From: Adiantum capillus-veneris
Taxonomy: Eukaryota; Streptophyta; Polypodiopsida; Polypodiales; Pteridaceae
Length of the DNA: 64,000 bases
Assembly: GCA_014529385.2 (NCBI GenBank)
Contig: CM043965.1
Coordinates: forward strand, 12,787,912-12,851,911
Reading direction: 5' to 3'
Shown: positions 58,967 to 64,000 of the stretch, piece after piece
Numbering within the stretch: position 1 is the first letter of the stretch
How the letters are laid out: each line of letters opens with the position of its first letter
Notes under the pieces: generated by a model
The model's input: only the letters and a program-made list of their open reading frames with translations
Told to the model about the DNA's origin: nothing
Database searches by the model: none
Program-made: the position numbers and the translations under genes

Positions 58967-60955
58967 GTGATCGGGGGCGGAGGCGGGAGGAGGACAGAAG
59001 AGCGATTGCACCAGGAAGCAGTCATGGGAGGGGGGTCACACTCGCGGTTCGATGTGGGTGGGTCCACACGAGCGCATGCGCATCCTACATCCACCACATA
59101 TGGGGATCTCGCCACCACCCCGCCCCACATGGAGGTGGAGGAAGATCATTTGCACAATATGGTTGAGGATCTTCTTTCACGCACAATATGGTTGAGGATC
59201 TTCTTGCACGTGAAGCGACGAATGAGTGTGAGCCTGAGTGTGCATGTGAAGAAGCCGCCCAAAAAACCAAAGATTCATTCATTGCTAGAGGCAGCACACA
59301 CCGCTCTTTACGAGGGATGCTCCTACTCCATATTACGAGCGTCTCTTGAGATCTTGAATATTGAAGCAATGTTTGGATGGAGCAATACAGGGGTCGATGC
59401 ACTATTGAGGTACGTTTAAGTGTAATAAGTGTTAGTTGTGAGTTTTTTTCGTGGTTATATGCAATAACGAGTGTTCTTTAATTATGTCATAGGCTATTAG
59501 GTAAGATGATGCCTAAAGGCAATCATCTTCCAGAAAATCGAAGGAAGGCACGACAGGTGGTGACAGGGCTTGGGATGGACTATGATCGCATACATGCATG
59601 TGTCAATGATTGCGTGCTATTCCGCAATCAACATGCAGGCCTTGATGCTTGCCCCGAGTGTGGAGAATCAAGGTACAAAGAGGGAATGAAAGGAACCACA
59701 ATACCTCCCAAGGTTCTTCGTCATTTCCCACTCATTCCCCGCATCAAGCACATGTTCAGCACCAAAGGAACAAGCGAGCTTCTTACATGGCATATGACAA
59801 ATCGCTCCACCGATGGGGTTATGAGAGTGCCGGCTGACTCGCCGGCATGGCAACACATTGAGCAGACATGGCCGGAGTTTAGAGAAGAGCCTCGTCACTT
59901 GAGGCTTGGTCTGGCTAGTGATGGGGTAAACCCATTTGGGCATCGGTCTACCTCATGGAGTACTTGGCTAGTGGTTGTTGTGAACTACAACATTCCACCA
60001 TGGGAGTCAACCAAGAAGGGGAACATTTTGCTCTCTCTTCTAGTCCCAGGAAAACACAAGGTGAAGAACATGGATGTATATTTAGCACCTTTGATTGAAG
60101 AGCTTCAAGATCTATGGAACGGCATAGATGTTTTTGATGTATCAAGACCACTTCGTGATCGGCGCACAATGATCAAGTGCATTCTCATGTGGACCATGCA
60201 TGATTACCCCGGGCTTGGAGAGATTTCAGGTAAGCTTATACTTTGTGACGTGCTTTAAGGTCTGTGCATTGGTCACTTATATGCGGTTATGTCTTTTGTT
60301 TTTGTAGGACTATCAACATCTGGACATAGGGCATGCCCAACTTGTGGACCCTCACTCGTGACAGAGAGACCTGATCTACTTGGTAAGGTGATCTACCCCA
60401 ATAACCATCGCTTCTTGCCGCCCACACATCCATCTTATGCTCCACCATGCAATGGGATGGAGCCACTCCATTGGACCATAGCCAATGGGGCAAGACATTG
60501 GAACGAGCATCACAGCACATTGCCTCCTCCCAATGATCCACCTAGGGGTATGTCTAGGTACTCTATTTTCTTATCACTACCCTATTGGGATTCATTAAAA
60601 ATCCAACACCTATTGGATCCAATGCATGTGTTCAAAAATGTTGGCCAAGCTATATGGGATCACATAGTAGGCAAGAAAGATTCATTGGGGGCTAGAGAGG
60701 ACATGAGGGCCATAAGGAGGCTCCCTCCTTCAGCCATACCTCGCATGGGGCCTCGGGGGAAGATAGTTCTTCCAAAGGCACCTTGGATTCTATCAAGGGT
60801 GGATTAAGAGTGGATGAAACAAGTCATTGCATCCATCCCTACTCCAACAGGTTATATGCGTCAGCTCAAGGGTGCCTTCACTAAAACTAAGAAAGGAGGA
60901 TCCACACAACTGTATGGGCTCAAATCCCATGATTGGCACAAGATTCTTCAGGTAA

Positions 60956-60987
<32 letters not shown>

Positions 60988-62068
60988 GTTTAGGGTTCTG
61001 GATACTAAAAAGTCTTTTTGTTTGTGTAATAGTTTGTGCTTCCAATTAGCATTAGTGGATTTGCAGACATGAAGGTAAAGACTGCAATATTCAAGGTGGG
61101 AGAAGTTGTCAGGTATAGAACATTTGATCCTCCCTCCTAAACTTTACTTTGAAGACTAACTTTACTATGAAGATTATGAAGGGTTTTTTGGTTATAGGTT
61201 TGTGAGTTCCAAAGAAATCGAAGTTTCAGCCATTCCAACAGCTCGACTTCTAGCGATTGAAGCAACTTGTGCTATTGAAGATGCATTCCCACGTTCTATC
61301 CTTGTTAGCCAAGTTCACCTATTGCTCCATCTTGTTGAGGAGATAGCCATTTGTGGTGTGGTTCACTCCAGGTGGATGTTCTTTCTTGAGAGGTTCCTAA
61401 AGACCTTAAAAGACTTTGTAAGGCTACGATCACAACCAGATGTATTCATCGATCTTAAGCGTTAAACCTTATTAGGATTGGATTGTATTCACAACGCTTT
61501 TTATTAGTTACTTTAATCGCTAATGGTTTCATGTACATGTGTTCAGGCAAGCATGGCAGAGGGTTGGATTGTACAAGAGGCTTTTGTGTATGTCTCTCAA
61601 TATCTTTTCACAATAGACCCATCATTGCCTCGTTTAAAGACGGAGGAAGAGGATCCAAAAAAACACGCAAACATTCCAAGTGGGAAAGGTTCTCTCTTGA
61701 TTTTGGATAGGGAATTTCAAGCCATAGTCAACAACCATTGTCTAATCAATGCTCCCATCATGGGCAAATGGGTGGATATGTATGTGGAGGTGCGTACAAC
61801 GAGAGAAAGGGAGAGGGAAGCATGGAAGAGGTCGCATGGCGGTAGGCGAGCACCTCCCTTTCCTAAAGAGCTTGCCAAATACCCTGGTCTAATTCCATTT
61901 GGGAGGATACACAATTCCATGACCAAGGCCAAGGCACAAGGAGAACAAATAAGCCCTAAAGAATGGGAGTACGCGCGAGGATGTCTACCCAGGGTAATAT
62001 ACTCAATGTGTTTAGTGTGTTTGTGTGAGTGTGTGTGTGTGTGGGTGTGTGTATGTGTGTCACCTCTC

Positions 62069-62135
<67 letters not shown>

Positions 62136-62894
62136 TATCTTGATTGGTTTTTGCAAGCCTTCACATTCAACTCTATGTGGTCCGAAGGACGTCATTTTTG
62201 AACCGGCAAGATAGATGAGCGTCGAACCACTCACGATAGTGGAGTTATGGGCAACTTTGACACTACAACACAAGAGGTGAGGGAATGTGGAACAATAGAG
62301 AGGATAATCAAAGTGGACTTCAGAACATTTCACAAATATCTCTTTGATTGCGGATGGTTTGCGGGTGAGGTTAAGAGACATGAGAATGGACTCTATATGG
62401 TAGAATCCGGGCAATTTCATCGCGGGAAGACCGACAACTTGGTGCAACCTAGTAGTTGTGAGCAGGTAAAGTCCATGTGCAACTCACTAAAACATTATAT
62501 GATACATACAAAACTACATTCATGTTGGTGTTTGCTCTATGACCTACAGGTTTTTTATGTGCCTTGTATGTATCGAAGACGACTATGGTATGTTATTCCA
62601 GTCACACCACGGAGCAGATCTATCTTTGCAGATATGAACATAGAGACTTTGGCAGATCCCACCATACCATCTCAAGAAGACGCCAATGACGATGATGCAG
62701 TTGAGGTCGAGGAGAACCAACCATTCCCAATAACCAACCATAGTGAGGAGGAGGACGAGGATGGAGAGGATGATGATGATTCAATAGGAGAGGCTATAGA
62801 GGATGAATCAATAGATTTATTTGTTGATTTAGCTACCATGGGGTTGGACATGGATGTAAGCACTTGTAGAGATCTCTTGGAGGATGAAAATTAA
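58967..62894 (+). pseudogene. TNP2-like CACTA transposase, eight or more exons
   Basis: Probable exons: 58,967-59,409, 59,493-60,229, 60,308-60,951, 61,033-61,112, 61,198-61,441, 61,547-61,993, about 62,158-62,465, and 62,550-62,894, all with GT-AG borders. Landmarks are NDCVLFRNQHAGLDACPECG, HFPLIPRIKHMF, LGLASDGVNPFG and LLDPMHVFKNV (Transposase_21 core), then LLLHLVEEIAICG with RWMFFLERFLKTLKDFVR (DUF4218-like), then GTIERIIKVDF and YRRRLWYVIPVTPRS (DUF4216-like) and an acidic tail. Stops TAA 60,805-60,807 and TGA 62,199-62,201 break it, and a 29-bp tandem repeat (59,153-59,210) disturbs exon one. The start codon is uncertain. Long CT and TG runs lie in its introns. Confidence 0.85.
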
Positions 62895-63279
62895 TAACTA
62901 TCTTTTGGATATTTTTGACTTCTTTCTCTACTTATGCCGTACAAAAGGGCTATTTGTTTATGAACGCAAGACAATACAATTTTGATCATCGTTTGCTTGC
63001 CATTTCCATATGAATGCATAGTTGACATAAGATTTTGAGGTGGAAACAAAATACTTTTGTTTATAGAATCTCATGGAGTACAAATGAGTAGAGTAGGCGA
63101 ATCATACCAATAGAGGAGGCAAGCAAAGAGAAGAGAGGTACTAAAAATCCCAATGAGAATGGGATTTCTTACACTCCATGCAAAAAGGGGGTACCAATTT
63201 CTGAAAAGTAACAAAATAGAATAGGATTTATAGAAAGGGAAAAGTGGGAGAGGAATGGATCACTTGGATTCTTTTCCGG
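62895..63279. other. 3' region of the TNP2-like gene
   Basis: Non-coding sequence between the stop codon and the right subterminal repeats. No clear poly(A) signal is singled out. Confidence 0.5.
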
Positions 63280-63435
63280 GTGCGGTAATTTGGGCGTTTA
63301 TTTATGCGGTAATACTCGCGGTAAAGCTGGGAAACGCGCCACCGGGTCTGCACCATACACTCTCTCTCTTTCTTGCAGCTCTCTCTCCTCTTATGCGGTA
63401 ATGTTGTGCCGTAACAGCACCATTCTCCCATAGTG
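63280..63435. promoter_or_regulatory. Right subterminal repeats and terminus of CACTA element 2
   Basis: GGTGCGGTAATT, ATGCGGTAAT, CTCGCGGTAAAG, ATGCGGTAATG and GCCGTAAC motifs lead up to the terminal CCCATAGTG (ends 63,435). The phrase GCGTTTATTTA(C/T)GC(A/G)GTA is shared with the left cluster. Confidence 0.78.
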
Positions 63436-64000
63436 TTAAAAGGTTAGAAAAGGGCCAAAATGGTGAAAAGGCTAAATTTTCCACATCACTCATGGTGTTG
63501 TGGGTATAAATTGAGGAAATTTTTGGTGAATCCAATATCAACAATGTGGAAGGGGAAGCATGGTTTCTATAGATGGCCCTATGCACTCCCATCTTTTTCA
63601 CGTCTTGTTTTCGAGTGTGTGGATGGATTTATTTTTTTCTCCAATTTTCCACATGGGAGATTCGATGGAAGTTTTGAGGATTTTGTGGATGTGTGTGTGT
63701 GAGAATATTAGCGAAGAAGGTGCACATCATTGCAAGACTAGGGAACCCTGTATCAATGTCATTAGGGTTGAGGCTACACCAAAGACTCCAACATAGTGAA
63801 GTTTGGTGATGCTTATGCAATGATTTGAGATAGGAAATTTTTGGCTAGATTTTTTGAGTTCTTGATGGTTTTTATTATGTATCTTGGTAGCCATTAAGTG
63901 TGATTCCAAGCCTTGATCAACTTGACTCACTACGTAGTGTTTATGGGTATACAAGGGCTTGTAGTTCGAGACATTTGGACATTGAATTGATTTTAAAGGG
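63436..64000. other. Unassigned right edge of window
   Basis: No gene is recognised. If the nesting model holds, this should be the continuation of CACTA element 1 or its flank. Confidence 0.4.

Larger units (their letters stand above)
54244..63435. mobile_element. CACTA element 2 (En/Spm type), ~9.2 kb
   Basis: The right end reads CACTATGGGAGAATGG on the minus strand (from 63,435). The proposed left end is CACTATGACATTTGG at 54,244, with further matching TGG-GC-TTAC downstream. Inverted subterminal clusters rich in GCGGTAAT lie near both ends (54,345-54,520 and 63,280-63,418) and share ATTACCGCACCCG in inverted orientation. Flanking triplets are GTA and TTA, two of three matching. Inside are a TNP1-like gene (-), a palindromic repeat block and a TNP2-like transposase gene (+), the normal two-gene content of autonomous CACTA elements. 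Confidence 0.75.

Overview
The window looks like an intergenic, repeat-dense stretch of a land-plant nuclear genome. Evidence: Ty1/copia elements primed by initiator tRNA-Met, a Ty3/gypsy element of the plant dual-RNase-H (Tat-like) type, CACTA and hAT transposases, spliceosomal introns, and very long (CT)n/(GA)n tracts. I recognise no intact single-copy host gene. The mix, including a pseudogene family with an HGKG motif that I associate mainly with seed-free plants and animals, makes me lean toward a fern-like or other non-angiosperm plant. That lineage guess is weak.

Layout. 1-10,514 (+): decayed Tat-like gypsy element (gag, CCHC, PR, RT, RNase H, second RNase H, integrase). A 5.2-kb copia element (2371-7576) is inserted in its RT, with LTRs that look identical by eye and a 5-bp target duplication. 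A 249-bp MITE with an 8-bp target duplication sits in its RNase H. 10,603-11,035: a 433-bp near-perfect foldback. 11,350-14,037 (-): an intron-containing pseudogene of a possibly DDE-like family, with a 21-bp minisatellite in its intron. 14.6-22.8 kb: two terminal-inverted-repeat element candidates (14,602-16,557; 19,223-20,569 with a 10-bp target duplication) and long (CT)n/(GA)n arrays. 24.1-24.6 kb: LINE fragment. 25.9 kb: a 33-nt G homopolymer. 26,172-30,068 (-): gag-only copia-type element with diverged LTRs and a tRNA-like SINE candidate inside. 30.7 kb: second copy of the MITE. 32.5-33.8 kb (+): gypsy RT/RNase H remnant. 34.8-37.1 kb (+): kinase-like pseudogene and a companion reading frame. 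37.3-39.5 kb (-): hAT transposase pseudogene. 40.7-43.3 kb (-): gypsy remnant. 43,272-48,379 (-): pol-less LTR element with gag plus two further ORFs, one encoding a probable membrane protein. 48.4-52.7 kb: AT-rich, hierarchical satellite-like repeats. 52,659 onward: a CACTA element begins inside a satellite unit and appears to be interrupted by a second, 9.2-kb CACTA element (54,244-63,435). The second element carries divergent TNP1-like (-) and TNP2-like (+) genes separated by about 1.4 kb of palindromic repeats.

How it works together. Most of the window is nested parasitic DNA. Autonomous-type elements (copia, gypsy, hAT, CACTA) could once have supplied proteins to the non-autonomous ones (MITEs, gag-only LTR elements). 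Nearly every coding region carries stops or frameshifts, so present-day activity is doubtful. The strongest sign of recent movement is the copia element with indistinguishable LTRs. All protein calls come from motifs read by eye; no database search was run.
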